Below are positions 1 to 11,270 of a stretch of DNA of 64,000 bases, piece after piece. The first letter of the stretch is position 1. The number at the start of each line of letters is the position of its first letter. Origin of the DNA: Selaginella moellendorffii (lineage: Eukaryota; Streptophyta; Lycopodiopsida; Selaginellales; Selaginellaceae); the NCBI RefSeq assembly GCF_000143415.4, contig NW_003314276.1, positions 1,972,107-2,036,106 on the forward strand. Direction: 5' to 3'. Under the pieces are notes generated by a model. That model worked only from the letters and a program-made list of their open reading frames with translations. It did no database searches and had not been told where the DNA came from. The position numbers and the translations under genes were made by a program.

Positions 1-1235
1 TTGACCGATTTGTTGCGAGATATAACTTAAAAAGCTGTTCTTCTCTGAGTCCGTGCAGTGCGACGCAAGCAGCGGTGAATACGCGACGGCTTCGCATAGC
101 TTGTTTCAAAAAGAAAAGAAAGAGAGCAAATAAAAAACGGCTTTTCACCTTGATTGTCTCCCCCGCCTCTCAATCCATGCTCCAACAGCTCGACAGTGAT
201 TGCACAGCCAGCGAGCGCGGCGGGGATGCTGCTTCTGCCAAAAACCAAAGAGAAGATCAACGAGCAAGTCATTTAGAGAACCACTGATTACCTGGACAGC
301 GATCGCCCACCAGGAGACCTGCTTTTAAATGATTAGACTGAAAGCTCTTGACAAAGAAGTAAGAGAAATCAATCAGTCAATCCATCCGGGAGCCAGAATT
401 TTTCATCTGATCACTACTTAGCCGTAGGAGCTAGCTCCAAAAGCCGAAGGCCTTAAAGGTAAGCTGTAGTTAGGTGCCATAGCTCAAGCCAAGCCTGTTT
501 GGTATGCTTGCACTGTACCTGGGAAGGAGGACGACGCTGTACATGGTACTGCCTACCTACGAAGCCATGTGAGTGGCATATACGCGTGGCCCCTGCCTGA
601 GAAAGAAGTAACCATCAGTCTATCTCCTAGTTTGTATATAGTTGCTACATGCTATACCTCTATAGAGATGGAAGCTTTCCACCCACCTTTCATTTGTTTG
701 CAAGCCGTTGGACACACCTACTTGTAAATTACTGCCTTTGCGTGCCAGGAAAGGAGACTCTTCAGGAAACCAGAGGAAGGAGGAGTTCCTCCTGGACAAC
801 CAAAGAAAACAATGAAAAAGTTAGCAAGGGCTTAACAAACTCAAGAGCAATGCAAGGCTTCCTTTACCTCGGCAAGTGGTTGAAAGAAGCATCCGGCGAC
901 CAGGTCCAATCCAAGCCGCGGGCCCTATAGTAAGCTGTTAAAGGCCTTTTCAGTGCTCTTAATCGCTCCACCACCATGGCGTCGTCGTTTTCAGTGAAGC
1001 TGCACAGAGGAAGTAACCACCGATACAGACACCTGGGCTGAAATTTCTCTCTTTTCTCTGCTTTTTTCTTCTCGGAAACGTTTCCCGTCAGTGATCTCTC
1101 TCGCGGGAGCCATGCTTGCTGTGTCCTGGGAAGCTTTGCAAATGCACGTAGTCACACACAACTGTTTAGTCATTCAAGTATAGACAGGAGCCACACTTAC
1201 TGTACACAACTGAAGCGGGGTCGTAATCCCTGTAA
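1..1235. other. Spacer without a supported gene
   Basis: Only short overlapping frames on both strands are present, none with a recognisable domain or a convincing splice structure. An ATG with a good plant context (CACCACCATGG) near 971-981 opens a frame of about 20 codons only. The right part is presumably the 3' untranslated and terminator region of the nitrilase gene, which ends at 1236 on the minus strand. Confidence 0.5.
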
Positions 1236-2565
1236 CTATGGTAGCATGGGACTACCCGCCTCGCCTAGCTTATAATCAGCCCTCTTTTCGTCTGGAACAA
1301 AAGTCACCGGCACATATTGCTTCTCATTTATTGTGAGACTTAGCACCTCTGGCCGCGAGTAATGACCCACCACATCAAACTCAAACTTGGTCCTGATGAT
1401 CTCTCCCACGTCTGCTTGAAAGTTGATCGCGGTCATTAGTTCCGCATTCAAGCACGCAAGGAAGTGGTGACAACGTACCTAAATCGGCTGATAAAACGGC
1501 TTCGCCTTCGTAGTGTGGTCCCGCAAGAATGTCGCCGGACGGGGATATGATTGCACTACCACCAGCGCAGACCACCTTGTCTGGAGATGGCTCTTCAGCG
1601 AATCCCGCGAATGTGTAGTCTGGGCTTGGAGGATAATCCCTTCTCCGGCAAAACTGGTTGCAGGACAAAACGAAGCATCCGCCCTCGACAGCAATGTGCC
1701 GGATTGTGGCCTGCCAGGTTTCTCTCGAATCAGCTGTTGGTGCACAGTAAAACTCCACACCTGTACACAAAGACGGGTTAGAGCACACTAAGACAATCGG
1801 ACTTCCATTACCTTTAGCATATAATGCTGTTCGCAACAGAGGCATGCGGTTTTCCCAGCAAACAAGACCGCCGACACGGCCAAGCTCGGTTTTGTAAACA
1901 GGCAAAGTGGAGCCGTCACCATAACCAAAGATCAGCCTCTCGGCAGCGGTAGGAACGCACTTACGATGCTTCCCAAGGAAAACACCCTGTGAGTCGAAAA
2001 ATAAAATGCTGCAGTATAGTGTACCACCCGAGCGCTCGATCACGCCCATGACTAAGTTCACTCTAAACTTGGCAGCAGCAGCCGCGAGAAGATCAACCTC
2101 CGGACCTGCGAGAAAAATGATAAGATCCTTTTCCAGAACTTTGGAAGAAAAGAGTCTCTTCTTAGGAGATCTAGTATTGTTTCTCACCTGGGACATCGAT
2201 AGCACACGAGTGATATCGACGAAACTCTTCACGGCCCTGCGAAGATCGATATCCAACAGCAGTGCCAAACGTGGATCCTCGAGGATATCCTCCCAGAAAC
2301 GCCTCTGGAAAGACTACCAGCTGCGATCCCAGCGTCGCGGCCGCGGCGATCAGCTTCTCGGCCTTGGCTGCCACAACAGTGCATCCATTTCATGCGAAAT
2401 ATTCCCAAACCAAAGCGATCGACCAGAAACCTCACCGATCGTTGCAGGAGTGTCGCCGTAAATCGTCGACGCTTGCACGACGCTAGCGCGCACCCAGTTC
2501 GATGCGGGAAATGCCGCCATATCCACTTCCGGCAGCGACGCTGGCACGAGCGCGATCTCCTCCAT
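1236..2565 (-). CDS. NIT4-like: Nitrilase, NIT4 type (beta-cyanoalanine nitrilase/hydratase-like), 5 exons
   Basis: Carbon-nitrogen hydrolase of the plant nitrilase family. NIT4 members convert beta-cyanoalanine, the product of cyanide detoxification, to Asn or Asp plus ammonia in the cytosol. Exons read on the minus strand are 2565-2436, 2367-2188, 2105-1812, 1760-1479 and 1411-1236. All four introns (68, 82, 51 and 67 bp) are GT-AG and join in frame to about 353 residues, the normal family length. The catalytic triad is visible: Glu in [12 protein letters not shown] (exon 2), Lys in [17 protein letters not shown] (exon 3) and Cys in [13 protein letters not shown] (exon 3). Exon 4 has the family block [11 protein letters not shown] followed by [12 protein letters not shown], and exon 5 has [13 protein letters not shown]. 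The start is the first ATG of exon 1 (MEEIALVP). It is divergent from the MADS gene. No defect was seen, so it is probably functional. NIT4 rather than another plant nitrilase is a family inference. Confidence 0.93.
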
Positions 2566-2829
2566 CGCTAGAACCCTAAAAATTCTTGACTAAACCCCTA
2601 GAGCCCTAACATCCCAATGGTAAAAAGTAACGATTAAAAGGTGGCAAGGGCCCGTTAAAATCGCGACGCGAAAACAGAATGTTTGAGTGACAATGCCAAC
2701 TCAAGATAGAAACTGGTACTTAGTCAATGAATCACTGTTTGAAAAACCACCCAGTTCTCTCCAAGAGCCCTAAATTTCCATTTCCATTCTTCCCTCTCGA
2801 TCGACATCACGATTGCGCGATTGCGATCC
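2566..2829. promoter_or_regulatory. Shared 264-bp divergent promoter region
   Basis: The only sequence between the nitrilase start (-) and the MADS-box start (+). It has AACCCTAA just upstream of the nitrilase ATG and further CCCTA/CCCTAA copies near 2597-2610 and 2767. These resemble the telo-box motif of plant promoters. No clear TATA box was identified for either gene. A bidirectional promoter is inferred from position only. Confidence 0.4.
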
Positions 2830-3855
2830 ATGGGGCGGTCCAAGATCCCCATTACTTGGATCAAGAACGATGCCTCGCGCCAGGTTACATTCAACAAGCG
2901 CAAGAAGGGGATGAAGAAGAAGGCCGAGGAGCTAGCGATTCTCTGCGGTGTGGATGTCTGCATGATCTGCTATGGCCCCGCGAGCTCCTCGGCCGGGTCA
3001 TCCAGCAAGCAGCCCAATTCCACGCCGGGATCGATCGGCAGCAGCAATCAGCAGCCACAATCCTCCGCGGGATCGTCGTCTTCGTCTTCCTCCTCGCCGC
3101 CTAGCGCGAATCCGTCGCTGGCGGCGGTGCCATTCAGCTGGGGCATGCCGGGGGTGTCGTCGGTGATCAGCAAATTCGAGGGGCTGCCCAAGGAGGAGCG
3201 CGACAAGAAGAAGCTGGACAACACGAGCTTGCTGGAGCAGCAGATCAAGAAGCTCCGCCGGGAGCTCAAGGCGAAGCTGGATCAAAACTGGAAGCTGGAG
3301 CAAGAGAGGGCCTACAACCTTGCATGGGACGATCGCATCGATGGCTACGACCTGGAGGAGCTCAAGCGCCTGGCGGATTGCCTGCTCGACAAGCTCCGGG
3401 GTACGTTCGATCGAATCAGCTGCTTCGAGCAGCAGCAAGACCATCTCGTGATTCCATCCCCATCGATCGATCCCAGCAGCGTTTTGGCGGAGGAGCTCCC
3501 CACCCCCAAATCATTCCTCCCTTTTCTCAATCCCGGCTTTGATTTGCCACCGCCACCCATGAATCCCACAAGTCCTCACATCCACAACCAGGACGATCAC
3601 ATCTATCTCCCTTCCACCACCACTGTTCCGGTGCTAGGATCATTCATCGATCACACAGCTCCATACCACCCTTCGCTGTTTCCACCGCTTGGAATCGACA
3701 TAAACATGATCCCACAGCCCAACAATCCATTGCTACCATGGCACGACCAAAGTATCATCGAGGACAGTAATTCATCGTATCCGTATTATAACGCTGGAGA
3801 TCACGGCGATTGGAATCATCCACACGATGGCGGAGAGCTGGATGAAGTTCCATAG
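2830..3855 (+). CDS. Type I (M-gamma-like) MADS-box transcription factor, single exon
   Basis: Nuclear DNA-binding protein that would recognise CArG-type sites as a dimer. The ATG at 2830 gives 341 residues; an in-frame TTG nine bases upstream is not needed. Residues 1-60 are a MADS domain ([14 protein letters not shown], then the basic [20 protein letters not shown]). A Ser-rich low-complexity stretch (about 55-95) follows, then a charged helical, coiled-coil-like segment (about 115-190) including [20 protein letters not shown]. The tail is rich in Pro, His and Asn. The single exon and the lack of a K-domain place it in type I. The basic patch and following segment resemble AGL80/PHERES-type M-gamma proteins, which in angiosperms act in female gametophyte or endosperm. 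Their role in a lycophyte is unknown. The frame is intact and GC-rich like its neighbours. Confidence 0.88.
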   Translation: MGRSKIPITWIKNDASRQVTFNKRKKGMKKKAEELAILCGVDVCMICYGPASSSAGSSSKQPNSTPGSIGSSNQQPQSSAGSSSSSSSSPPSANPSLAAVPFSWGMPGVSSVISKFEGLPKEERDKKKLDNTSLLEQQIKKLRRELKAKLDQNWKLEQERAYNLAWDDRIDGYDLEELKRLADCLLDKLRGTFDRISCFEQQQDHLVIPSPSIDPSSVLAEELPTPKSFLPFLNPGFDLPPPPMNPTSPHIHNQDDHIYLPSTTTVPVLGSFIDHTAPYHPSLFPPLGIDINMIPQPNNPLLPWHDQSIIEDSNSSYPYYNAGDHGDWNHPHDGGELDEVP

Positions 3856-3960
3856 CCAAAGTTCAATGGTGGCGAGGGACACCCTTGAGCATCCTTTTTT
3901 ACCCTTGTTCGTTCCAGTGTTCTTCCCCAAAAAGATTGTGAGCAGGCATTTGCTATAGTG

Positions 3961-4605
3961 TCAATGTAAACTATCTTGCTTATTATTCACACAAACAAAG
4001 CCGGGCGATGGCCTTTGATCAGCCAAGCTTCCGGATCGCAGCGGCGATGGAACTCTCCCAGGCTCGGGATCCAGATTGAGATCAAAGGGTAAAGGCGATC
4101 GCTTTGGCTCCTGTTTCACCCTTGGCTTGGAGAAAGGCCGGAACTTCGTCTTGCAGAACTTGCAGAAGTAGCACGGCTGGTTTGCGCTGCCATTGTTGTT
4201 GTAATCGAACCTTGTGTCGGAGGACTGGCACCTTGGGCAATCGAAGTGGATGTGCGCCTCGTTCTTCTGCGCCGGGAAATCCTTCTTCCGGTTTAGCCGC
4301 CCACCGATCGTCCACTGCTTCTTGCAACTCCGGCAGCGGTATCTGGGCTGGAACCCCTTCCCCCTTTGCTTGTTGTTGAAGTACTCGAACTGTGTGTCGT
4401 GAGAGAGGCAATAAGGGCATTGGAAGGCCATCTTGGCGAGGCGCTCCTTGACGATCTGGTGTGTCGCGCTCTCACCGAGTTCCTCCAGGAGTCCGTCCAG
4501 GCAGGATCGCTGGTTGCCGATGACTCGCTCTCGATCGTCATCGTCGGCCATGAAGAAGAAACACAGCACCCAAGCGAAAAATACCCTAAAATCCAACTTT
4601 TCCAT
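3961..4605 (-). CDS. Tandem Dof-like zinc-finger protein with EAR-type motif
   Basis: Probable nuclear transcription regulator, single exon. The longest frame starts at 4605, but its first 18 residues are hydrophobic and unlike the family. The ATG at 4551 (MADDDDRERV, 196 residues) is the likelier start, and numbering below uses it. Two Cys4 fingers are visible. Finger 1 (C45, C48, C73, C76) has a 24-residue loop with QPRYRC and is followed by KKQWTIGGRL, like the Dof signature RRYWTxGG. Finger 2 (C105, C108, C130, C133) has the exact C-x2-C-x21-C-x2-C Dof spacing and QPCYFCKFC but lacks the WTxGG block. Near the C-terminus DLNLDP (157-162) fits the DLNxxP EAR repression motif. Canonical Dof proteins have one finger, so the pair is unusual. 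A repressor role is inferred. Confidence 0.78.
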   Translation of the reverse strand: MEKLDFRVFFAWVLCFFFMADDDDRERVIGNQRSCLDGLLEELGESATHQIVKERLAKMAFQCPYCLSHDTQFEYFNNKQRGKGFQPRYRCRSCKKQWTIGGRLNRKKDFPAQKNEAHIHFDCPRCQSSDTRFDYNNNGSANQPCYFCKFCKTKFRPFSKPRVKQEPKRSPLPFDLNLDPEPGRVPSPLRSGSLADQRPSPGFVCVNNKQDSLH

Positions 4606-4894
4606 GACGCATAGAAAGACCTAATTAAACTTGGGGATCCCTCTAATATTAATAGTCGCCAAAGATAAAAAGGAGGCGGAGAAAAAAAAAGGTTAAGGAA
4701 AGGAAAAAGAATTGGGGCATAGGCATCTTTGGTCTAAATCTTTTATGAGCTAAATTAGAAAGGTACTACTAACCTTTTTCTAAAAAATGCACCATATTAA
4801 TTTAAAAATCTTTTTCCAATTATGTAGCTAAATATGTTTACTAGCAAACCAAGTAACCAAATAATATTCGTGTTTATACAAATTGATTGGTACT
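4606..4894. other. AT-rich spacer with a short inverted duplicate
   Basis: No gene is seen. Bases about 4800-4870 are an inverted, diverged copy of about 13470-13540, marking the ragged left edge of the duplicated block that begins near 4895. Confidence 0.5.
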
Positions 4895-4984
4895 GAAGAT
4901 CATACCTATTGATTTATATTGTGTTGGTTTTACCAATTGCTTTACTCATCCTCTTGAATAACACTCCAAAGCAAATAATTCACT

Positions 4985-6087
4985 AGCTCGCCACCACCAT
5001 CCAGCTCCAGCAGCAGCAGTGTACCATCATCATCACGGTGATGGAGCTCCTCTGGTTGTTCGCCACCATCACCATGGTGACCACCATGGAGGACGTCACA
5101 ACCACCACCACCACCACCATCGTCCCGACGGTCACAACGCAGCAGTGGCCACACCAACACCCGCAGCAGTAGTTACAGTGGTTCGGAGGACGCCATGGTC
5201 GCTGCTCCAGCTTCTTCTCTGGGTTTAGGCTGCGATCTTGGTGCTGCTCGCGTGCGTTTTGCTCGTGCGATGGATGTTATCTTGAAGCAGCACAGTAATG
5301 CTATCTTTCAGGATCCCGGGTGGCAGATCGAAGTAACGAATCATCTGGAAGTTGTGGTGGATGATTCTCCGACTGAGAAGAAACAGCTGGAAGCTCACAC
5401 TCGTGGTTCGCACAGCAAGGGCACTCTGGATTCTCCTCAAAGTGTCCTGCCAACACTGGCAGTGATGCGTAAGTCAGCACAGTGCATGCGTTGTCACATA
5501 GAAGATTGTGTACAAACAATCTTCAAGGAGATGAAGTTGCAGAGTAAGAAGACAGCATGCTCTTGCTCACGGACGGTGAAGATCACATACAAGGGTCGAC
5601 TGGTGGAAGTCACCAGACTTCGAAGTTATTGCACAGCTGGCTCGGAACATGGACTGGAAAATAGAGCAAGAACCTACCAAGTTTCGATTTGACTGAGCTA
5701 TCCTCTAGAGGTGACGGGGGAGCAGACGTTAATGCACCTCCAAAGGCCAGAGAAGTTGCTTGAGACGAAAGGTTTGAGAAAAGGTAATGTACTACTTTTG
5801 CTCTCTGTTCTTGCAGGCGCTCAAATCTCAACTTCGATGAGAAGAAGCAGTGCAGGGCATAGCGGCCAGATAAGTTTCTCCAGAGTCAAGAGCATCATAA
5901 GCCGGGAATCAAGCAAGTGCAATTGTGACAGTATGGTCGAAGTCTACACTGCGGCTTGCAACACAGGTTGTTCAACAGGATGGGACGAAGAACAAGATAG
6001 GTTGGTCTACCTTGCAAATTGTGAAAACAAAGCCGTATGCATTCGTCGCAAGCAGCCTCGTGCACTGTGGAAGCATCAGAAGTGTTG
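4985..6087 (+). pseudogene. Broken copy of the His-rich membrane protein gene
   Basis: Matches the genes at 12165-12941 and 26426-27208 but is truncated. Only about 200 bp of the His-codon tract remain (YHHHHGDG near 5019). The hydrophobic segment is out of frame, and a frame of 165 codons (5195-5692) continues through SNAIFQDPGWQIEV into MRCHIEDCVQTIFKEMK. A base absent here but present in copies 2 and 3 (GGCACTCTGGG against GGCACTCTGG near 5420) changes how the two frames connect. A second frame (5711-6088) carries CNCDSMVEVYTAACNTGC. I do not recognise the family. Confidence 0.55.
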
Positions 6088-6420
6088 AGGAGGACAAATA
6101 AACATGACGTTGGTTGCCTGGAACACGATCATCATGGGACATGCACGTCTTCTATCAGATGCAACGAGAACCTGGCCTGCCTCCAAACGCTGAGACTTTG
6201 AATAGAGCAGCAAAACATCGTTTCCTGGGATATGCCAAGAACAACCTTTGCTCTTGAGTGCTACGAGCAAACCGGCAGCCAAACGCTCAGACTTTTCATG
6301 GTGGCGCTCAAGGCACGCAGCGACTTAGCAGAGAAGAGGCTCCACTCACAGATCCGGGAGAGAAATCTGGACGGAATCCACTACACACGTGCTTGCTCAG
6401 TGTGAAGACATGCCTGCCGT
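6030..6420 (+). pseudogene. Pentatricopeptide-repeat (PPR) gene relic
   Basis: In the forward frames the segment shows PPR-like text interrupted by shifts: VAWNTIIMGHA just after 6109 has the typical V-x-W-N-x-(I/M)-I repeat core. The equivalent stretch in the other copies reads DAFVASSLVDMWKHQKC, like the common PPR phrase ending in a Tyr-Ala-Lys-Cys-Gly block. No open frame covers a full repeat array. It is a decayed fragment carried along by the duplication. PPR proteins normally act in organelle RNA processing, but nothing here can do so. Confidence 0.5.
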
Positions 6421-6779
6421 TCGAGAAGTTTTCCGCCCCAAGTTCAGAAGTACTCTGGCGTCACTGTCACGATGACACACTTCTTCTTGCACTACTCATT
6501 TGGAGTAACTGGAGAGTAACCTACGAAGCATGATGGCTGAAGGGACTTCGTGGCAAGGCTGAGAAGCTCGCGACACTGTGCAATGTCGAGGTGGGAGTGA
6601 TTGTCATCTGCAATGGTAAAGTTCACCAGAACAGAGGAAACTTGGGTGGCAATGCAATTGATTTCAAGGACATCATCACCAAGTACACCATGCAAGACTT
6701 ATCAGCTCATAGCAATCTTCTTGCACTAACTGAAGAATGCCCTATGAAGCATGATGGTCATAGGTACTATAGTTTTTGA

Positions 6780-8150
6780 CTAATTCATAGCTTTTTTTTT
6801 TGTCTTATAGCCTTCACAAGGTATTTCATTTACGCAATTTTTAGGCCAAGATGGTTAGTTGGAAGTCCCTATCTTTAAGCTGTTTTGAGAAAACTAAAGC
6901 TTGGCAATAAAAAGCCATGAAAGCTTCAAAGATTATCTCCTTACACATGGTAAGGATCTTCTTCTTTGACTTTTTCATCAATGACATGTTATTGTAGAGA
7001 TGGGAATGGACATACAATTTTATTGTGGAGAGGGTATTATAAAGTGTTACTCATGTTGCCTTGGAAGATTACTTTTCATTTAGGTGCTTGGGAATTACGA
7101 GGGAACTCCATCATATCACTGAAGAAATATGCTGTAATCTCATAGATCTGAAGAACTTAATCAAAATGAGAGAAAAGCTTTTCTCAGGAGCTTGTTGGTA
7201 AACTTTGTGAGGAAAGAGTGTGATGCAAGTTTGATGGAGCCGTCAATCAAACCCAAACAACCTGAAAACAAGCAAAAGGATCTTAGCTAGCACACCATGG
7301 TGAAGAGATAAAAATATTTGAGAAAATACTTATCTCATAAATAATTTTCTTGGTTTACTTGATAGTAGTAATAATTTAATTGAGCAATATTGATAAACAT
7401 ATTTATAATTTATAAATCAAGATTATATCAATAGTGGAATAGAAAAGAATATACTAGAAGGAGATTTTATAAATTATAAACATGTTCACAAATTATAAAG
7501 AAAAGATTAATCTAAATGAACAACAACCATTAGATAGTAGAATATCCTAGAATATTCAAGCATCTTCAAGTTTACTTAAGCAAACCAATTATAGATCTAT
7601 GGTGTTTGACTTACACAAGCTTATTCACAAACCTATTTCATTAACTTGTGTACTCATTAATATTTAGAACTTTTTTTCCCAAACTTATATCATTAAACCA
7701 ATATAAAAACATGGGACTTACATTTTTCCAATATTTTGTTGTATATTAGATGTTATATTCTTCTTTCAACCATGCCCTATACAAATATACAAACTTCATA
7801 ATTACAATTCAACTTCGTTAAATCTTTCCTGATATTTCATATTAGTAGAAGAGAAACAACAATTATATGAAGATTATAAATACTTGGTCAAAGGAAGAAA
7901 ATACAATATACTCAAAGGGAATATAGTTAAAAAGTAAATATGAATATCAATCAACAATACCATAATCTCAAGTATATGGTTTTCAGTTAAGAAAGTGATA
8001 TTGTAAATGGGAGAATTCATAATGGAGATTATAGGTAAATTGGTCATGTAAGAAGAAGCTATTTAAATTCTAGAAAATGTTTAAGAAATAATCTTATAAT
8101 TTGTTTAAGCTGTTTTATATTTAGGCGAATTTAAATATTATTATGAGTAG
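6780..8150. other. AT-rich non-coding stretch
   Basis: No gene is seen. Much of 6800-7900 recurs inverted at about 24230-25390, including the runs around TTATAAATTATAAACATG, so it belongs to the duplicated block. The last 250 bp are unique AT-rich sequence downstream of the C2H2 gene. Confidence 0.6.
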
Positions 8151-8198
8151 AAGTTGAAGAACCCTAAAAGGTTGGCAAGAGGTTTTACAGAAATTAAG

Positions 8199-9241
8199 TT
8201 AGCATTTTCGACCGCAAGGGCTCCCGAGAGCCTTTCCGGTCGCACAAACCCGGTGGCAGTTCAGGCACTTAAAACCTCCAGTCAACCCCTTGTCAACGCA
8301 CACCACCTCGTCCTCCTCGTCAACGCGGTCGGCAGTAATGTCAACGGGCACGTTGACCACGCCTGGATCGCCCCTGCTGGGGGGCAAGGCGTCCTCGATC
8401 TTGGTGCTGATGATCTTGCTCTTGCGCGACATCTTCCTCACGCAGTGGTGGGCGGCCAGTGCTGTGCTCGATTCAAACGCGAGCTTACAACGGGAGCACT
8501 CGACAACCGCCGCTCCCCCAGTCGATTCAAGACGGCAACCATCCCCTTTACGAGATCCCTAATCTTCAATGGTTGCCACTGCGGCAATGGATCGTCATGG
8601 ATCACAACCTTGGAAGAATTCTCCTCCCCCTCTTCCTCCATGGCCACCTTCTCGACCATCAAAGCTCCCAACTTTTTCTTCTTTTCCTCCTCCTCCCTGG
8701 CCCAGTGCCGGAGATAGACTTGCTCCAGGCTCGTGTCGCTCTCGTAGTCGGGCTCCTCGATCACCTCCTTGATTTTGATCTTCGCGGGGCTGCGCGGAGC
8801 GATAGTGGCGGCGGCCCTCGCGATCCACGACTCCGGATGGCATCGCATGTGTCCCGACAGCCCTTTGATCGATACGAACTCCTTGCCACACTCCGGGCAC
8901 TCGTGATCCTTGCCCTTGCTGCTCAGCTTCTTCTTCTTGATCTGCTCCTCCGCAAACTTGAGGTTCTTCTTAGGATTTGCCCTCAGCGCATACAACCCAT
9001 TGCATCCCCCGGCCCGCTGGACGTCGTCGCCGGAGCTCCGATCGTCATCCTCGCTGTGATCGAGGTCTTGGAACAAGCTCTCCTCGACCAGGCAGTGCCG
9101 GAGCTGGGGATAGGCCTTCTTCCGCTTGGTGCTCCTCACCAGATCCTTTTCATGACGATCCTCACCCACCTGTCCATTCTGCTGCTGCTGCTGCTCATAC
9201 TCATGCTCTTGCTGCACGATCTTCCTCTTCGCCGATCTCAT
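8199..9241 (-). CDS. C2H2 zinc-finger protein, 2 exons
   Basis: Probable nuclear transcription factor. The ATG at 9241 (MRSAKRK) is taken as start, because the frame extends upstream only through non-ATG codons. Exon 1 is 9241-8609 and exon 2 is 8558-8199. The 50-bp intron (GTTGTG...GATTAG) itself stays open, so an unspliced reading would end early at 8438. Splicing gives about 330 residues and brings two further finger-like motifs into frame. Finger 1 is CPECGKEFVSIKGLSGHMRCH, a plant C2H2 finger with KGLSGH in place of the usual QALGGH. Finger 2 is CSRCKLAFESSTALAAHHC. Finger 3, CLNCHRVCATGKALG, ends in SPCGRKC and has lost the first zinc His, so it is probably degenerate. The N-terminus is Gln- and Lys-rich with a likely nuclear signal, and the middle is acidic. 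The target is unknown. Confidence 0.8.
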
Positions 9242-9358
9242 AGCTAGCCACCGATTGATTGATCGATCGCGCAAGAAAAAACCGAAAACCCTTTCCTCTT
9301 ACAACGAATTAGGGCACACTTCCTTTTTCCCGCCACAGCCAACTTGAATGAAAAGGTA

Positions 9359-9381
9359 CTCTCTCTCTCTCTCTCTCTCGT
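9359..9381. repeat. (CT)n microsatellite upstream of the C2H2 gene
   Basis: About eleven CT units. Read on the coding strand of the C2H2 gene this is a GA tract about 120 bp upstream of the start codon, the usual place of GAGA-type promoter or leader tracts in plants. Confidence 0.8.
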
Positions 9382-9555
9382 TTGGTTAAAAATTAGAGGC
9401 GAACAAAAATTCTTCTCTATGATCGACTGCATGGTTTGATCTCTCTTGCGAAATTCCAAAGCTTTGCTGCTGTTAGCTTGAAGGGGAGGAAAAAACAAGA
9501 AAAAAAATGGTCACAAAATGGTCACCTTTGGACTAAAGGGAGCCCCTGAATTTTT

Positions 9556-10192
9556 TCACTGCTGCTGCTCCGTGGATCCATCGTTGTGGGAAGAATCAGA
9601 GTTTCCACCGCCGCTGCCACCGTTTCTACAGGGAGCTACCGCTCGCCACTGCTGCTTGTAGCTGGCTTTGAAGATTGCCTGGCAGAACTGCTTGGTTCGA
9701 TCGTCCAGCTCCATCCCCGGGCTCTCCTCCATCTTCTTCTTCTGCTTCTCCAGCTCGTGAACCGCATGGATCACCGGGTTTGGAGCGTTTCCATCCGAAT
9801 CCTTGGCTAACTCCTGGCAAGTAAAGCCAGAAGTTCACAGAAGAACTTTCAACCAAGAACAAGGAAAGAACACTAACCTGGCTCTTGTGTATCAAGCTCT
9901 CGAGGCTCTTGAGCTTGCGGTGAGGCCACCGGGGGATCCCAAACTCGCAGCACCGCTTCTTGAGCACGGTGCAGCTGACTTTGAGCTCCTTGGATGCCTG
10001 AGTGATCGGCATGGTGAAGTAGCGGGAGAGATCTTCGAGGCTTATGTCCATCATCCTCTCGGTTGGGCCGAGGAAGCCACTGCATGTCACCTTGTTGCTC
10101 ACATTGCAAACGGTGACTATAGCACCTGTATTGGTGTTACCATTGCCACTATTGCCACCACCCTTTGTTTCGGTTGAATCCAATTGAGCCTC
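9556..10192 (-). CDS. RWP-RK domain (RKD-type) transcription factor, 5' end missing
   Basis: RWP-RK proteins are plant and algal DNA-binding factors; RKD members control egg-cell and gametophyte identity, NLP members nitrate response. Two exons are clear. About 10192-9878 ends with HKSQ at a GT donor. After a 64-bp intron, 9813-9556 starts ELAKDSDGNAPNP. The domain is MMDISLEDLSRYFTMPITQA, SKELKVSCTVLKKRCCEFGI, then PRWPHRKLKSLESLIHKS. Here the RWP-RK core reads PRWPHRKL and all conserved basic and Leu positions appear kept. The C-terminal exon has a Glu/Lys helix and a Gly/Asn/Gln-rich tail, with no NLP-type PB1 domain. No in-frame ATG precedes a stop upstream. An AG at 10193-10194 suggests a further 5' exon that I could not place, or translation may start at MMDIS. 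A broken second copy lies at 23700-24208. Confidence 0.82.
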
Positions 10193-10199
10193 CTAACAT

Positions 10200-11086
10200 C
10201 ATAATCAACCAATTCCCAAGTTACAATTGCAAATATTTATTTTAACATTAAAATTTGAAAGTTTTTCATCCTTTGCATAGGATGCTAAACTTTGGATTCA
10301 TCATAATGTTTAAACATGAGGTGAAAAAAATAGACATTGGTATTGTATTAACTTAATATAAATATACTTAAACAATTAGTATAAATACTAATTATTAAAT
10401 ATTGTGATAACACAAAACCTCTCCCACAAAAATTAGACGGTGGTACTTTCAAACAGATGTAAATATTACTTAAATTACATTTTATTTAAATACCTTATTA
10501 ATAAAACTGTTTGCAACTAAAACCTTAATAGAATATTCTTCAGTGTGTCAAAATATTCTTGTCCACTCCCTTGGCTCACTATTTACTAGCTCCTTGTATT
10601 AGCAAATCATTTTATATAGAGCATAATCCTTGATGGTGATAGCTATTTGAAAGAAATGCCATTTTAAATTTCTTTTTAAACACTACTAAACAATATATAC
10701 CAAGTTGGAATAGGACACCAACATTTTATAGTTTCATGAGTAATGAAGCATAAATAAATTGATGAGGTTTTAGAATTCTATATAATGGTGGTATAAACAA
10801 AGTTTTAATTAGCTGAGAGAGGAGTTACTTTTTCCATTTTGCTTGAGCAAACGTGTAGCGGTATTGAATATATTTAAATATGCTTAGATTCCATTCCACC
10901 AATCTAATAGTTGTTTTTCATTTAGATTAATCTTTTTATTTGTAATTTATAAACTTTCCTAAACACTTTCTAGTATATTCTTGTTTATTCTACTATTGAT
11001 ATGGAATAATATTAATCTTGACTTATAAATTATAAATATGTTTATAACTATTGATCAACTCCTGCAAATTAATTAAGAGATAAGTA
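10200..11086. other. AT-rich spacer, partly duplicated elsewhere
   Basis: No gene is seen. 10200-10320 recurs inverted at 23574-23700 and 10320-10400 recurs inverted at 15935-16015. The retrotransposon at 16025-23568 separates these two pieces, so it was inserted into a duplicate of this spacer. Confidence 0.7.
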
Positions 11087-11270
11087 TTGTCTCTCATATT
11101 TTTTATCCTTCACCATAGTGTGCCAGCTAAGATCCTTTCGTGTCTTTTCAGGCACCATCTTTGTTTGGGTTTCATGGACGGCTCCATCAACCTTGCATCA
11201 CACTCTTTCCTTGCAAAGTTTACCAACCTCCCGAGAAAAGCTTTTCTCTCATTGAGCAAGCATGCTGAGT

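Larger units (their letters stand above)
4895..7900 (+). repeat. Segmental duplication, copy 1
   Basis: Rearranged copy of a block that recurs inverted at about 10860-14264 (copy 2) and 24230-28541 (copy 3). Shared landmarks are TTTATATTGTGTTGGTTTTA near 4914, 13330 and 27598, the His-codon tract, the Cys-containing frame ending in KHQKC, the pentatricopeptide relics and the AT-rich tail. Copy 1 is the most diverged and lacks most of the N-terminal coding part of the membrane-protein gene. Confidence 0.8.

Noticed and set aside
649-930. 93-codon frame upstream of the nitrilase gene
   Set aside because: No recognisable domain or codon pattern; low-complexity chance frame in spacer DNA.
2998-3444. 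Long minus-strand frame across the MADS gene
   Set aside because: Antisense shadow of a GC-rich coding exon; no domain, and the plus-strand MADS frame is clear.
8459-9247. 262-codon plus-strand Leu-rich frame opposite the C2H2 gene
   Set aside because: Shadow of the minus-strand gene, whose zinc fingers and splice sites are evident.
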